NCBI GenBank assembly: GCA_033239525.1
Contig: BSYO01000004.1
Location: forward strand, 28,372,037-28,436,036
Length of the DNA stretch: 64,000 nt
DNA from: Nepenthes gracilis
Lineage: Eukaryota; Streptophyta; Magnoliopsida; Caryophyllales; Nepenthaceae
Direction: 5' to 3'
Shown here one piece after another: positions 10,401 through 22,714 of this stretch. Position 1 is the stretch's first letter. The number at the start of each line of letters is the position of its first letter. A program made the translations under genes and the position numbers. The notes beneath the pieces were generated by a model. It ran no database searches. It worked only from the letters and a program-made list of their open reading frames with translations, and was not told the origin of the DNA.

Positions 10401-13400
10401 AATAACACATCCGGACATGGGACTATTAATTTAGTATTTTCTGAATTTTTTTCATAAATAATAATAAAAAATTTACAATGTTTGAATAAAACAAGAACAC
10501 AATAAAATCAAAATGGACAAATTAAACACATTTCATTCCACCTATATCTACATCTTACGTATAGAAATATTTACGTAATTAATAACAATAAATCTATAAG
10601 TCTTTGTTAATAAAAATAATTGATAACATAATATTCTGCAGGTAAAAATACCGAGTATGTGTTTTAATAGAATTATAATAGGCCTCGCAATATTATATTG
10701 TTGTTCTTCGTGTAATTTAAATATAAGTTTGTATTCTATAAAAATCATATTAATAAATTTTCAATAAATTAAGGAAATATCTATTAGGTGAGGGTGCACC
10801 AATCGAAAGGTTTGGTGGGATGGTCCTGGTCAAGTGAACTAACTTCTCTGTTTTTATTTTATTTAAATACCCAATAATAGATGTTGGGTGGAAGGTAATA
10901 AACAGATTATGAATATATATACCAAGAAAATAAGCATAAAATTAAATAAAAGGTTAAAATATACTTATACAATTTCACTCTTCCAATATTATTTATTGGA
11001 TAATCATGCACGCAATTTATAGTGAAAATTATATGATAAGAGTAACTTTTGATTACGTAAACAGTGCAATAGCTTAACTGGAAGATACACCTAAATTTAT
11101 TCAATTATAATTAAATAATATTAAAGTGGTGATATTGGAAGAGTCCAAGGAGCAAGTACCCCCAGCTGCTTACGTAAAAACCAGCATGCAGGGTCGCCCG
11201 CACATGCACTCAGTTGGCATTTTGCTGATCAAACACTCCCCCGCCCCGCCACCGAAACGCTTCCTTTTCTTTGACCACCGCCACCGCCTAACAGCCACAG
11301 CCAAAATAGGAAAAACTGGCCGCGGCCCCCCCGGCTCCCGGCCCGCTGCTCCCACCAAGGCATCACATGGAATGCTTTGGTAGCCCTTGGCGTCTTCTGC
11401 CTGCAAGACCGGTCCAAATCAACAGTAGGGAACGAAGTGAATTTAAGACAAAACCAAGCAAATAATAAGTCATTTTACGATTAGGCTATTTTTATTCAAT
11501 TTTTTTTCTTTTTATAAAAAAACTACCGGTTTCAAAATAATAATAAACAATTAAATCCTGTGAATACATGTCTTTCATGTTAAATTTTTTCGTATTCATT
11601 TATTACATATTTTTGTTTTTTATAGCTGTAATTTGAAGGAAATAATTATTTTCTCCCACAATTTCAGCAATAAAATGTTATGCAACTGGCTTTTCCATGG
11701 AACCAGTTACATCATAATCGCAATAAGTCATGGGATAAATTTTTAAATTTAAATTAATACTATTTAATAAATATTTACCCAGTTAATCTCGTTAAAAAAA
11801 AAAACAACATTAAAGCTGAAATTCGTTTTGAATTTTTAAGCTTAAAAAATTTTCTGCCATTATATTTATGTTAGTAACGACAGGAAATATTATCAGTTTA
11901 ATTTTAATTTTAATTTCTCGGTTAAAGTATTAAATAAAAATTAAGAATAGGGAAAAAAGGGTAAAAAGTTGGCAATACTTTTAATATTTTTTCTTTGTTG
12001 GTCAATTAAAATAACTTTTGGCTATTTATTTTCTGAGACTCATATCTATCAAAACGATCAAACTAAGTAAATATTTATTTATTGGTAAATTATTAAGTAT
12101 TTATTAGCAATTTTAATCAACTTCTTTAACATAATACTTTTTCGTTACCAAAAAGACATAATACTTTTTGTGTGTTATAATATTATCAAATTATATAAAT
12201 TTTATTATAAAGCAAAGGGGAAACGCCCACGATGGGACATGCAGATGGAAGAAACCTTCGTTTTCATGAATAAAGCCGCAAACAGCGGTTGTCTTCTTCG
12301 AACTTGGCTTTTCATTCCTCCTAATCATCAATTTTTTTTCTCACAATTTTATTCATTAGAAAAGAACAAAGCTAAGTTTCATAATTCAAGCCCCATGCAC
12401 ATCTTGAAAAGATTCAATTCTAGACATGAACTGAAATCTTGAATCAACTTTGAATTATTATGCACCTTAAAGTATTTTCACGACAATAAATAAGTTGGTT
12501 ATACATTTTAATTAATTAAATAATAATAATATTATTATAACATAATTAAATAAATAATAATTTGTTAGACTTGAATAGATGATAATGAGCCGAGATTATA
12601 ACCCATCCAGGATGCATGATCTCCTATTTGACAAATCTGATTAGCCTTGTCTAAAATATTGACAAATCATGTAATCTCTTTATACATTTTGTAGGGCTGT
12701 CCCACTACACCATTTATAGTGATGATTTCCACCGGTTGGTATGTTAGCTTTCAAATGATCGTTGGCCTCTATGGGCCCCAGTCCATGTGGGGGCTTTGGA
12801 CTTGCATAGTGGCTTGGTCACAAGGTGCATCGGCCCCCTGAGCCTTGTCCATGAGAGAATCAACCATTCTTTCCTGATCATGGAGCTTACATGGGGCCGA
12901 TGAAGACATGCTATATGCTCCTTAGAGATTCAGCCCCCGGATACCTCAGTCATTCAAGAGCTCTGACTCCCTAGGGTACACCATGCTCCCTTGGAGATTT
13001 GGCCTTCCTTGAAGTTCCAGCCTCCTGGGTAATTTTGCATCTTGGATCTATTTTGATTTAAATAGAAATTTTTTTGAGCCGACAATGTCTTTAGGTACAA
13101 GTGTGGTGGACCATGGCACAGATGAATTGTTGTAGAAGAGTAATAATGCCGACTGAATGTACAAAATAAAGTTTCAAAATTTATTGTGACTTGGCCCAAT
13201 ACAAAATATCCATATATGCTTTCTATTTGGTTTTATATTATTCTCTTATAAATTTTATATATATTGGATGTATCATCTAGCAGTTTATTTTATATATATA
13301 TATATGAGAATTTATTAAAATAATGGATTTTAGTGGTATAAGAAATCTGTTAATGATAAATTATTTAAAAAAAATAAGGAGAATATGATACATTCATAAT

Positions 13401-14280
13401 GAGTACTTTATATAAAAAATAGTAACAATTTTTTTTATTACGCATGATGGGAGTATGAGAACTTGGGTAATATTTATTTTGACATTGAATGCTAGTCTTG
13501 AGTATAAGTACCCATATTTTGATTTTAGAATTAATTATGAGACCCATTTGGCAGAAAAAGAACCACACAAAGGAAGAGAAATGAGAAATGAGAAAAAGTG
13601 AAAGATTTGGGTACCGTTTAAAAGTTTAACTCAATTTTTATCGTTTATTAAATTTTTTATTGTAAAATATATTACTATTTAATTATTGATTATCAGATTA
13701 ATAGAAGAAATTATAATTTTATCCTAATTTATTGTTATTTTCAAATAAATTGAGCTGTTTTTATCATTTTGTCTATTTATTTTAATTTTATATTGTTATA
13801 GGTTTAAAATTTTAAATAGAAGGCTGCGTTTTTTTTTTTAAAAAGGAACAAATTAACGTTTATTTTTGTGGGAACTTATGCACTAAAATAAAATAAATAT
13901 AAATCAAGGATCAAACTCTCACAAAAGGAAAGGAGCCAGCCAAATAAAGTATAAGGAAGATATTTTATTTCTTAATTTATTTTATCAAACAAAAAAGAAA
14001 AAAATTAATCAAATAAAGAAGGTGATTATAATTTTTATATTTTTATTTTAATATTTAACTATTAAAAATTTTATTTTTTTATAACTGCAATTACATCACT
14101 TTTACTTTATGTCAAAGATTTTGATTATTTATTCAAATTTCGCTGGATAATACACAAATTAGGTAAATTTGTTGTTATGCAATTTGTTTATTCATTCTTA
14201 ATTGAAAGTAATTTTTTTTTTTTATTATTGCTCATAAGTTGATATTTTTTCTGTTTATTTAGTCATCCTTTTTGTTGTCT
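7481..14280. other. AT-rich intergenic DNA
   Basis: No coding region is supported here. Two GC-richer islands stand out. At 9390-9540 there are several GGCCCA/GGGCCC motifs of the kind seen in plant housekeeping promoters, but no gene follows. At 12640-13070 there is a stretch of moderate GC on no clear frame. Short poly-A and poly-T runs and AT microsatellites make up the rest. The small ORFs are in low-complexity sequence. Confidence 0.4.
11130..11420. other. Isolated GC-rich islet
   Basis: About 290 bases of C-rich sequence (on the plus strand) stand out sharply from the AT-rich surroundings. Open frames exist on both strands, as expected from composition, and none resembles a known protein. 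It could be a promoter/leader remnant or part of an old LTR. Confidence 0.3.
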
Positions 14281-14289
14281 CATAAGTTT

Positions 14290-14480
14290 ATTTTTGTGGG
14301 TGATGAAAGATGTGAGAGAAACGAGGATGGACACCCAAGTTTTTACGTGGAAACCTTCTTATGGAAAGATTCTTCACTATTTTGTTGGTGAATACAAAGT
14401 ATAATGTTTGAAGTACAGAGTAGATTTTGGCTTTTCCCTTGTTTCAAAATAAAAAAGGCGCAAAAAGGCATCCGTTGGTT
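14290..14480 (-). repeat. LTR-like fragment, first of a duplicated pair
   Basis: Contains GATGGACACCCAAGTTTTT, GTGGAAACCTTCTTATGG and GATTCTTCACTATTTTGTTG, then further on AAGGCGCAAAAAGGCATCC. The same blocks in the same order occur at 15950-16085. The text resembles the minus-strand view of copia LTRs (compare ACGTGGAAAACC in the LTR at 38740-39404), so the likely orientation is minus. No internal region is preserved. Confidence 0.4.
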
Positions 14481-15949
14481 TTTTTTATATCAAATAATAT
14501 TTTTTTAATTTATTTTTATGTCACGCACTATAATTTTGATATTAAGTTTTTATCTTTTGTAAATTTTGATTTAAGTTTTTATTTATTCTTGATTTTATTT
14601 TTCATTTTATTTTATATGTTTTTTATTTATCATTATTAATTTTTAATATTAATTTATAAAAATTTTTAATTTTTTTTATTTATCATTATTTTTATTTTAT
14701 TTTATTTCGAAAAAGAAAGGAAAGAAATACATTAATTGAATTATTAGAAATTGTAGAATTACGATCAAGTACTTTTTAGTTATTCGCAAATTTCAAACGT
14801 AAAATACAATTTTTTTTAATAAAATTACACTGCATTCTGATAGTTATTTTACAAATTGGAGGAGAAGTTCAAAAAATAAAAATTACATATATATGCATCT
14901 TGAGGCCTTTCCCGATCCTTCTCGGCCCGGGAATTCTCCCGGGGCCTTACGGACCACCCGACTTGGCTCAAGTTTTATTTTTACTAATATGAATTTCTAC
15001 ATATGTCTTTCCATTTTCCTTTTTAATTTTATATGCACAACAAAATTTAACAAAATGCATTCCATTCATTTATTTATTATTAAAATTTTATTTTAAAATG
15101 TAAAAAAATTTATTATTTTTTAGATTTAGAAAAAAATTTAAGAAATATAAATATAAAATTTTTTTATTATTATTTTTTCAATAACGTGGATTAAAATATA
15201 AATAATGCAAAAGATAAAATTTCTTCCATCGGTGAGGTTTCTTAAGTACGTGGTCATCCGGGTATCGCTTAGTGGGACAACTGGCATTCTTATTATTATT
15301 TTTTTTAATGTGGATTAAATAATAATATATATTTTTATAAAAATAATTCCCCAAATGAAAATTTCTCCTTCTTGATCTGAATTTTTTAGTAAAAATTTAA
15401 TTTCTTTTATCAAATCCAAATTTTCAAAGATTATTTCCGATTAAATTTATCTTACAAAAAAATAAAAAAAAATTATTCATTAAATTAAACAATATTTTAA
15501 GAAAAAATTTACCGAAATTTATTTATTTTTTATTAAATTAGAAAAATTTTTCAAAACAAAACAATAAAAAATTAGTAAAAAAACGAAAAAATTTTTACAA
15601 CACTATAAAAAAGGTTCACCCGAAAAAATATTCTTTTTCCTAAATTTATTTTACTTCGCATGTTGATTTATATTTTATAAAATATTAAAAAATATAAAAA
15701 AATATTAAAAACCTAAAAATATTCTGTACTTTTTATGTTGATTTATATTTTATAAAAAAAAGAAAATATTAGTACATTTGTGCGCGTGTCGTTCGAGGCC
15801 AGGTTAATTTTTATTTCCTCGACATTCAAAAATATTCTCACGTTTTTTTATTTATTTAAATTTTTATCAAGAAAATTTTATTTGAAAAGAGAAAATAAAA
15901 TAAAATTTTCATTTTCACTTGATTGATAGGCTTAGAATAAAAGTCTTTT

Positions 15950-16085
15950 TCGTATTGATGTGAGAAAACCAGGATGGACACCCAGGTTTTGAAACCTTCT
16001 TAAGCGTGGGAAAGATTCTTCACTATTTTGTTGGTGAATACAAGAGTATATTTGACATTAAAAGGCGCAAAAGGCATCCGTTGGA
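15950..16085 (-). repeat. LTR-like fragment, second of a duplicated pair
   Basis: Shares its blocks and their order with 14290-14480 (GGATGGACACCCAGG, GGAAAGATTCTTCACTATTT, GGCGCAAAAGGCATCCGTTGG). It directly precedes the gypsy-type ORF remnant. The pair could be the LTR ends of one small element or two solo fragments. Confidence 0.4.
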
Positions 16086-16524
16086 AAATTTTCACAAGGC
16101 CTATGACACCTCTGTTTTTTTAACTTTGACAAAATAAAAAGAAATGGTAACTCCTAACAATAAAAGGTCTCAGATTTAAAAACTGAAACCTCTCGGGCCA
16201 AATCTCCACACTAATTTTAGGACCCATGGGTTTTCCCAACACTAAAAAGGTTCAAGTCCTCGACCGTTTGGTATTTTAAATTCTTCAAAAAGGATAATAA
16301 TGGAGTGATTGCGCTTGATGGTTTCAAGCTAAAATGTTCTCGGAATCAAACAAAGGCCTAGGGGTTTTCATTTATTGAACGTTGACAGGCGTCTCGGGAA
16401 TACAGGCGTCACATTGATGGCGCCTTTTAAGTTTTCAAAAAATTCATTCTCCTTCCTTACCACTTCTATCCTTGTCCGCCTTTCTTCCTCATTCGACGTT
16501 TCCCTTTGTTTCTCCCCGAGTTTT

Positions 16525-17560
16525 CGCTCCCTACTTTCCATGGCTCCCGGAGTCGCCGATTTGCTAAGAGGTTAACGAGATCCGGCGTGAGATGCCATTC
16601 CTGATAATCATCCCAAAGCCCACCGAAAGTGCTCGTGAAAAAGTTATCATATTACGAAGTCCACCTTAAGGGTGGGCTTCGATTCCAGTAGGAGCTCCAC
16701 ACGATTTAAAATCTCTTTGTGTCTTTCTTCGATGTCATGGGAAGCGTCTAAGTGCGCAAGTTGTCAAGATCATGTTTAGGTTTACGCAATCTTGATGACT
16801 CCACCAAAAGGTGGAAAGACAAATTTTTCTTTTTCTCGGGGCTACCCCCAAGGATCGGCGCGTTCCTAATGGATGGGGAATGTAGCCGGCCATTCTTTGT
16901 TTCCGATCCTCAAAAGAGGAGAGGGATGCCGTCCGGGGAGCTCCTAGAGTTGATTACGGCCAACTTGGGGAGTTTCCATGAAAATAAGCGGACGCTTGGT
17001 TGTTACCCGAAACCTTGATTCCTCCCCACTTCTCTGCAAATCCGGCCAGAGGATAAAATCGAAGCCTTCGTTGTCAAAGCCCCCGGCCAAGAGCTCTAGG
17101 CCCAAGGCGGTCCTCGTCCGATGAGGGCAAGAACCTATTTGTTGTAATTATAAATATTGTGGAGGTTTGGACGTCCAATCTCCTGGCGATGAGCCAATAC
17201 GGACGTTCATGAATATCTCGGATTCTAGAATCGGGCTCCTGTGTTGAAGGAGAAGGTGAAGCCGGTTGAAGTGGAAGCAAGGGTGCCCTTAGGCCCTTGC
17301 CGAGGAAGGAGCCCCCGGGATTTTGGCGTCACCGGGGAGGGGACACTTTTAAGATTCTAGTGGCTCATGTACTTTCGTTTTTCTAAGTGTCCGAAATTCC
17401 TGTTCTCATGGTTTTCGCCCTTTTGATACTGACTTCAAGATATCATTTGGAAAGATTGCCTCCAAGATGGAGGTCTAGATCGCCAACTTCACAGGGTCGG
17501 TGAGAGGAGCTTGCCGAGGCTAAAAGTAAGATAGCCATGTTGGAGGAAACCGTAAAGCTC
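16525..17560 (+). pseudogene. Degenerate ORF of putative gypsy-type transposon protein (Transposase_28-like)
   Basis: A candidate start reads MAPGVADLLRG before a stop at 16573. Further on in another frame comes TKRWKDKFFFFSG (about 16806-16844), which matches the W+.+FFF core seen in plant proteins annotated as putative gypsy-type transposon. Near 17520 the text LAEAKSKIAMLEETVKLA has the coiled-coil character of the C-terminal part of that family. Frames shift several times and stops are frequent, so it is dead. In Tat-lineage Ty3-gypsy elements such proteins are encoded antisense to pol, so the parent element would have run on the minus strand. No pol is found next to it. Confidence 0.5.
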
Positions 17561-18620
17561 GCCTAAAGATGGCTCTATCACTTGGAGGAGAAGTTGAGGT
17601 CTTCCATACCGGGTCATGCGGAGATTATTGGCAAGTTGGGATGGCGTTAACATGTCGTCGAGTGATGCGCGTGATTCAACCGCGGTTCCCGATTCTTCTT
17701 CTCGAATGCCAATGCCTTAACGATGTGACTTATACGGGGTTGCCGAGAGGCCCTTTCCCGAAGCATTCTCCGGGGCCTTCGGAGAAAAAAAAAAATTTAT
17801 TTGTTTTTCCTTAAATTAGATTTTACGAACAAAAGAAAAAAAGGATCATAGTAAATAAAAAAAATCTGAAAAAAAGATATTAAAAACCTAAAATTGTAAA
17901 AAAAATTCGTTACTTCGCATGTTGATTTGTATTTTATAATATATTAAAAAAATTAAAAAAAATGAAACACGAAAAAATATTCTGTTTTTTTTATGTTGTC
18001 AGCGTCAAGAAAAGAAAAGGAAAAAAATAAAATTTTCATTTTATTTTACTCACGTTGATTATTTATTTATTCTTTTTATAGGATTTTATTTTATTTGACA
18101 TTAATCTACAAATAGTTTTACGTCACTTATGACACAAATAAATGAACAGGGTAGCATAAAAGGTCTTGCATTAGAACCTATGAACCTGATCATAGTAACA
18201 CTAAGCTTGTCGTATTGACTAAAAAGTTGGAAGATTTAAAAATGAAAAAGTTGGTGCAATCGTGTTGATGGTTTAAAAGTTTTCAACATTTACATCAGAT
18301 AATAATATTGTTTTAAGGATTATCTCACCACTGACACACTTTATAAAAAGTATATTTTAAATAGATAGTTACTGAAAAGTCATATAATATTCATACAATA
18401 ATCGAATAAATGTCGGTTGATAGTCAACCAAACAACAAATAATGTCAAAGAGTTGTGCGACATTCGTACGAGGGTCGATCGAAGATCGGTCAAAGGTCAA
18501 TAGAGTGGCACACAGCATATTTGTTGTAGACATGAATATTGATTCTAGAATCGGGCCACTCAAGGTGCCCAAGGGTGCTTGTGCACTGATTCTAGTGGCT
18601 CATGTGTGATGCACATTTAA
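17560..18620. repeat. Retroelement debris with segments duplicated from 14.9-17.4 kb
   Basis: Three local duplications link this stretch to the preceding one. ACTTCGCATGTTGATTT occurs near 15653 and 17912. GATTCTAGAATCGGG and GATTCTAGTGGCTCATGT occur at 17220/17355 and again at 18541/18589. GGCCTTTCCCGA..C.TTCTC..GG occurs near 14905 and 17750. The pattern suggests a second, partly overlapping copy of the same element. Confidence 0.4.
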
Positions 18621-20530
18621 CGGGCGGTCGAGTATCACTTCTAATATAAAGTTACGCCTAACATGATTTAGGATAATCCGAAATCATTTTCTCATCTAAG
18701 GAGCGTCATACAGAGAAAGAAGAGAAAATGGTAAAAAAATTAAGATATTTGATATCCGATTGAGATTCGATTTGAATTTTGCTTCTCGTCAAGGTCGGGA
18801 CATTACTCTGGAATGATTTTTTATGACACATTTTTTTTAGTTGTATTTATTTCTCATTGTACTTTCTTTTGTGAGTTATTGTGTGTATTGAAAAAATTAT
18901 CATTAACCATTATTTACTCAGGATTATGGTGAATGGATTTTGAATGCTCTTATTTATAACCAACGCCGTTATTATAGTGAATTTGTTTAGAATTTGTTAT
19001 ATAATTTTTTTTTTCGTTAAAAAAAATTTTATATTAAAAATATTATACATTATTATAATTTTTACGCTTATGAATTTGATAGTTAACATTAATTAGGAGA
19101 TTTGGATTTATTTTATTGTGTCGAATTGCATGTATTTTGATCAAATTTCAATAATTATTAGTCCAATTAAATTTCAATTCAAATACACGAATCTAAAATA
19201 ATGTCCAATGATTTTATATAATGTACGTAACGTCAAGGGACTGAAGAAAAATTTCTCCATGTGATAAGACAGTATGACAACCAGCTCTAGCTGGGTCACT
19301 GCCGTTACTTACGACTACAATACTGGTTCTGGTTGGAGGGAGTAAATTTTATAAAATTAAATGGATGTTATCGAAGAATAAAATTAGATGAAAATATTTT
19401 AGGATAATTATTACTTTATATAATTTACGTTAAAAATAATCAATTTTCTTTTACTGACGCTAACTGACCATTCATTTTGATGCTGGTGTGGCCATTGAGC
19501 CGCAGGTGGCGGCGGCGGGAGTAGTTAGGGCCAATGAATAATATCTCCGCATAATTAGTTATAAACAAATATATATTTAATGTAGAATCAATAATTTTAT
19601 GTTTTTGAATAATAAATATTTATGATGCATTTTTTTTATAATTATTATCTTTTGATAAAATAATAGAATAAAAGTAAAGCAATAATAAACTTTGCTTTTC
19701 CATCCTTTTAATTCTAATTAATCGTATTCATAGGTAGAAAATTATATGATATTATAAATATAATATCATCTAATTTTATATTAACATTATAAATATAATA
19801 TTAACGTGATATTATATCATATTTGACCTGGATGAGGGCTATATCTCTCGAGTAAATATGATATTATAAATATAATATTAACATTTCTAAATTTTAATTA
19901 TTTATTTTTTAAATAAATAATTATAATTTAATTATTATAGTTTAGCAGTTATATATTATGTGTATTACTTTAAACTTAGCTTATTATTATTATTATTATT
20001 ATTATGAGTTTATAAATTAATATTTTCATCATTACATATTCTCAAAAATAATTATACATGAGTGATATTTAAAAATCGTAAAAAAAAAAAAATCACTTTA
20101 TGGCAATGTGAAAAATAAAGTTTTCTAAAATTTAACGTAAAATTAACATTAAATATATTTAAATGTTTCTCGAAAAAGTTTTTTTTTTTTTTTTTTTAAG
20201 AAAACAGAGTCAATTTTTTTGCCCTCTTAAGTTTTACTAAAAGAAATGAAGAAGACAGAGAATGAACGGCACAAGGGAGAAGAATATTCAAAGATTACAT
20301 GCGTTGTAGTTAAAATACAACGAAGAACAATAAGCAATACGCAGCGATTACATTATACAACGTCAACAATGAATCCGCATTTGCTTCTCAATCTCTAATT
20401 TGCTATTAGGCAACTGAAATTGAGGTCAAATAGCTCTCAAATTATTACTTGAGAGAATTTCCCCTATCTTGTCTGCAATTCAACTAATTAACAATTTATT
20501 CCCCATCAAAGAATTTACAGCTATTGCAAC
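18620..20530. other. AT-rich intergenic DNA with a palindromic AT cluster
   Basis: No gene is visible. At 19740-19885 the near-palindrome ATATTATAAATATAATAT is repeated three times, and a TTA microsatellite lies at about 19981-20005. A short GC-richer patch (19490-19545) carries a GGCGGCGG run. The last 300 bases precede the 3' end of the SAUR gene and probably include its 3' UTR on the minus strand. Confidence 0.4.
19748..19882. repeat. Cluster of three AT palindromes
   Basis: GATATTATAAATATAATATC at 19748-19767 is a near-perfect palindrome. ATTATAAATATAATATTAAC follows at about 19786 and again at about 19863. Could be an unresolved AT-rich MITE or a hairpin-prone site. Confidence 0.6.
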
Positions 20531-20574
20531 TAAGATCGGTCATTACCGTGTGAACTCAATTGACCGATCGACGA

Positions 20575-20961
20575 TCACACGTAGAATTCGACGAGCTCGT
20601 CCAACGATTCGGGCTGCGGATCGGCATTGTCCAGCATCCACAGCAAATGCTCGAACAGAACCACCTCGCAGCCGACGGAGAGACCGTCGAATTGGTCCGA
20701 CGACGATCTCCCGACGAGCTCGCGGAACAGCGGGTTTTGGATCACCTCCGAGCTTATGAGGTACTGCCGCCTGGACTTCCCGACGTAAACCGGTTGGAGG
20801 TCGCCTGAGATTTTGTCGCACGGGGCGGCGGATGAGAAGCAAGCGTCCGATTTGTCGGCATGTGAGGCCGTGACTGCTGAAGTGTTGCGAGGCCAGCCGC
20901 CATTTCTTCCGATAGACTGCATTTTTCTGAGGAGTTTCGTCAGCTTTCCTCCCTTCGCCAT
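20575..20961 (-). CDS. SAUR-family protein (small auxin up-regulated RNA), 128 aa
   Basis: A single uninterrupted exon. The SAUR domain is clear: VYVGKSRRQYLISSEVIQNP, then PLFRELVGRS, and near the C-terminus VGCEVVLFEHLLWMLDN followed by PESLDELVEFY. SAUR proteins are small, usually intronless, plant-specific. Known members act in auxin-responsive growth, in part by inhibiting PP2C.D phosphatases and so raising plasma-membrane proton-pump activity. Which branch this one belongs to cannot be set here. The N-terminus MAKGGKLTKLLRKMQSIGR fits the family, so the ATG at 20961 is preferred. The open frame extends five codons further to a non-ATG TTG. A TATA box lies 77 bases upstream. Base composition is much higher in GC than its surroundings, typical of the family. 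It stands alone with no tandem SAUR copies in the window. Confidence 0.92.
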   Translation of the reverse strand: MAKGGKLTKLLRKMQSIGRNGGWPRNTSAVTASHADKSDACFSSAAPCDKISGDLQPVYVGKSRRQYLISSEVIQNPLFRELVGRSSSDQFDGLSVGCEVVLFEHLLWMLDNADPQPESLDELVEFYV

Positions 20962-21037
20962 CGCAATTGCTAACAAATCAATGGCTCAGCGAGGGAGAAA
21001 GAGTGGTCGGGGAAAAATGGTGGGGGAAGTTCTCAAT

Positions 21038-21044
21038 GTTTATA
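21038..21044 (-). promoter_or_regulatory. Probable TATA box of the SAUR gene
   Basis: TATAAAC on the minus strand, 77 bases before the chosen ATG, within a short GC-balanced stretch. Distance suits a leader of roughly 45 bases. No canonical TGTCTC auxin response element was noticed in the adjoining 150 bases. Confidence 0.5.
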
Positions 21045-21689
21045 GTGTGAGGCAAGTTGGCCAAGGGAGAGATACGTAAATCGCCTAATTCTTATCATTT
21101 ATAAGGGCTATTTTTGTAATTTCAATTTACTATCCGTAATAATTCATTATAATATAATAAAATTAGCACATATTTATAATCCTATGGGATAATTAATATA
21201 TGGTATAAATGTACTATAAATGAAATATTTAAATATGTTTCTTTTATATTCTATGAGAATTTTCTATATATATTCAAACACTCTATATTAAATCAGTATA
21301 TATATATTGATCGTACTAAATTCGTTATAAATATACTTTATACTTAAATTGGAGAGATAATTAGTAAAAAATTAGACTCTTTGCTCACTAATTCTAACAT
21401 GTTATAACCAAAATAAAGTCTTATTGAAACTTCTCACTAACAAAATAACAATTAACCTCCACATATTTGACACATTGATAGAATACTGAATCTAACACAA
21501 TATATGTATTTGTGTCAATTGTGTTCCTTTGTTTCTTACGGTGCTATCTTCCTTTCAAAAAATACACAATACCCTATGGTATATTTTTTATCATAATGTA
21601 ACTTAATTCGATCAGAGTTAAAAAATTCCTTCATTAAAGTGTGACGATAAATATTATAATGCAAGTATCAATAGCTCAAGGTAAATCTT

Positions 21690-21900
21690 GAGTGTACTTC
21701 CATTGTGAGAGAATGATGCATCACCAATACATCACAACCTCTAGTACCAATAAAATATTGTAAGTTTTCTAAATCCTTAGTTTGAAAATGATTTTGAAAA
21801 AATACTTTGAGGTTCGTAATATCAACACTATTATTATTAATAATCATAATATTATTCACATAAATAACTAGCAGTTTAATATCTCGAATATTTTTATTTA
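21690..21900 (-). pseudogene. copia reverse transcriptase fragment
   Basis: On the minus strand the text VIYVNNIMIINNNS, then NLKVFFQNHFQTKDLENLQYF, follows the copia RT YVDD region (consensus YVDD..I......I..LK..L...F..KDLG.L.YFLG). The catalytic YVDD has become YVNN. Flanking RT parts are not readable. A lone decayed fragment. Confidence 0.75.
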
Positions 21901-22295
21901 ACTATTTTCGGTATGATATTTGCATAGTTATTTAGAAGTAATTCAATTTAGAGAATTAAAATAATCAGTAAATAATAATTTGGGCCTGATGGCCATGTGC
22001 TTTGAAATTTTATCCAACTAGTTAATGGAAACCTAATATATTCAGCAACTCATTTTAGCCTAAAATTCTGAAGACCGTTTCAACAGAAATATGCAGATGG
22101 AGCGGCTGATCTGGGATTATCTTCGGGCTGGAATTATTTTACTTTCCAAAATGAAAATTGTTCAAGATTGATTAAAATAAATTAGGGATAGCTAAGGACA
22201 AAGCATGCATATTTTGCTAGAAGCTTTAAAATGGGAAATTCTTCATTGACTACTCAGCTAATTGAAAGCTAGTAGGGCAAGGTTATTCTTCTAAC

Positions 22296-22714
22296 GGTAC
22301 TTGTGATTATTGGAATAAAATAAGGTAGAAATAAAATAATTAATTTTAAATAATCGAATAATTTGAGAATAGAAAAATTTTTTATTCCTATATCTGGTTA
22401 ATAGAATAGAATAAGTTGAGAATTAGTATTCTAATATTTAGTATATAGTAATAGTATGAGGAATATATTAAAAATTTATAGCAATAATAATAATAATAAT
22501 AGTAATGTGGGAATAACTATTTTTAACATTAATAAATAAGGTGGGAATAAAAAATACCTAAGAGTATGTGATATTTTTTATTCTCAAAATAAAAAAAAAT
22601 AAATATTTTTTTAAAAATATTTATTTCATATAAAAAGTAACCAAATAATAAAATAAATATTTCACTAATAATAAGGTGGGAATAAAATTTTTATTTTTAT
22701 CAACCAAATATGCA
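22296..22714. mobile_element. MITE-like element, copy B
   Basis: The left end GGTACTTGTGATTATTGGAAT and the right end (read inversely GTGCATATTTGGTTGAT) form an imperfect inverted repeat matching the ends of copies A and C. The interior carries AATAATAATAATAATAGT and GTGGGAATAA/GGTGGGAATAAAA blocks found in the other copies. No coding capacity. Confidence 0.45.

Noticed and set aside
20469..20842. Arg-rich ORFs opposite and across the SAUR gene
   Set aside because: Shadow frames of the SAUR coding sequence, caused by its high GC.
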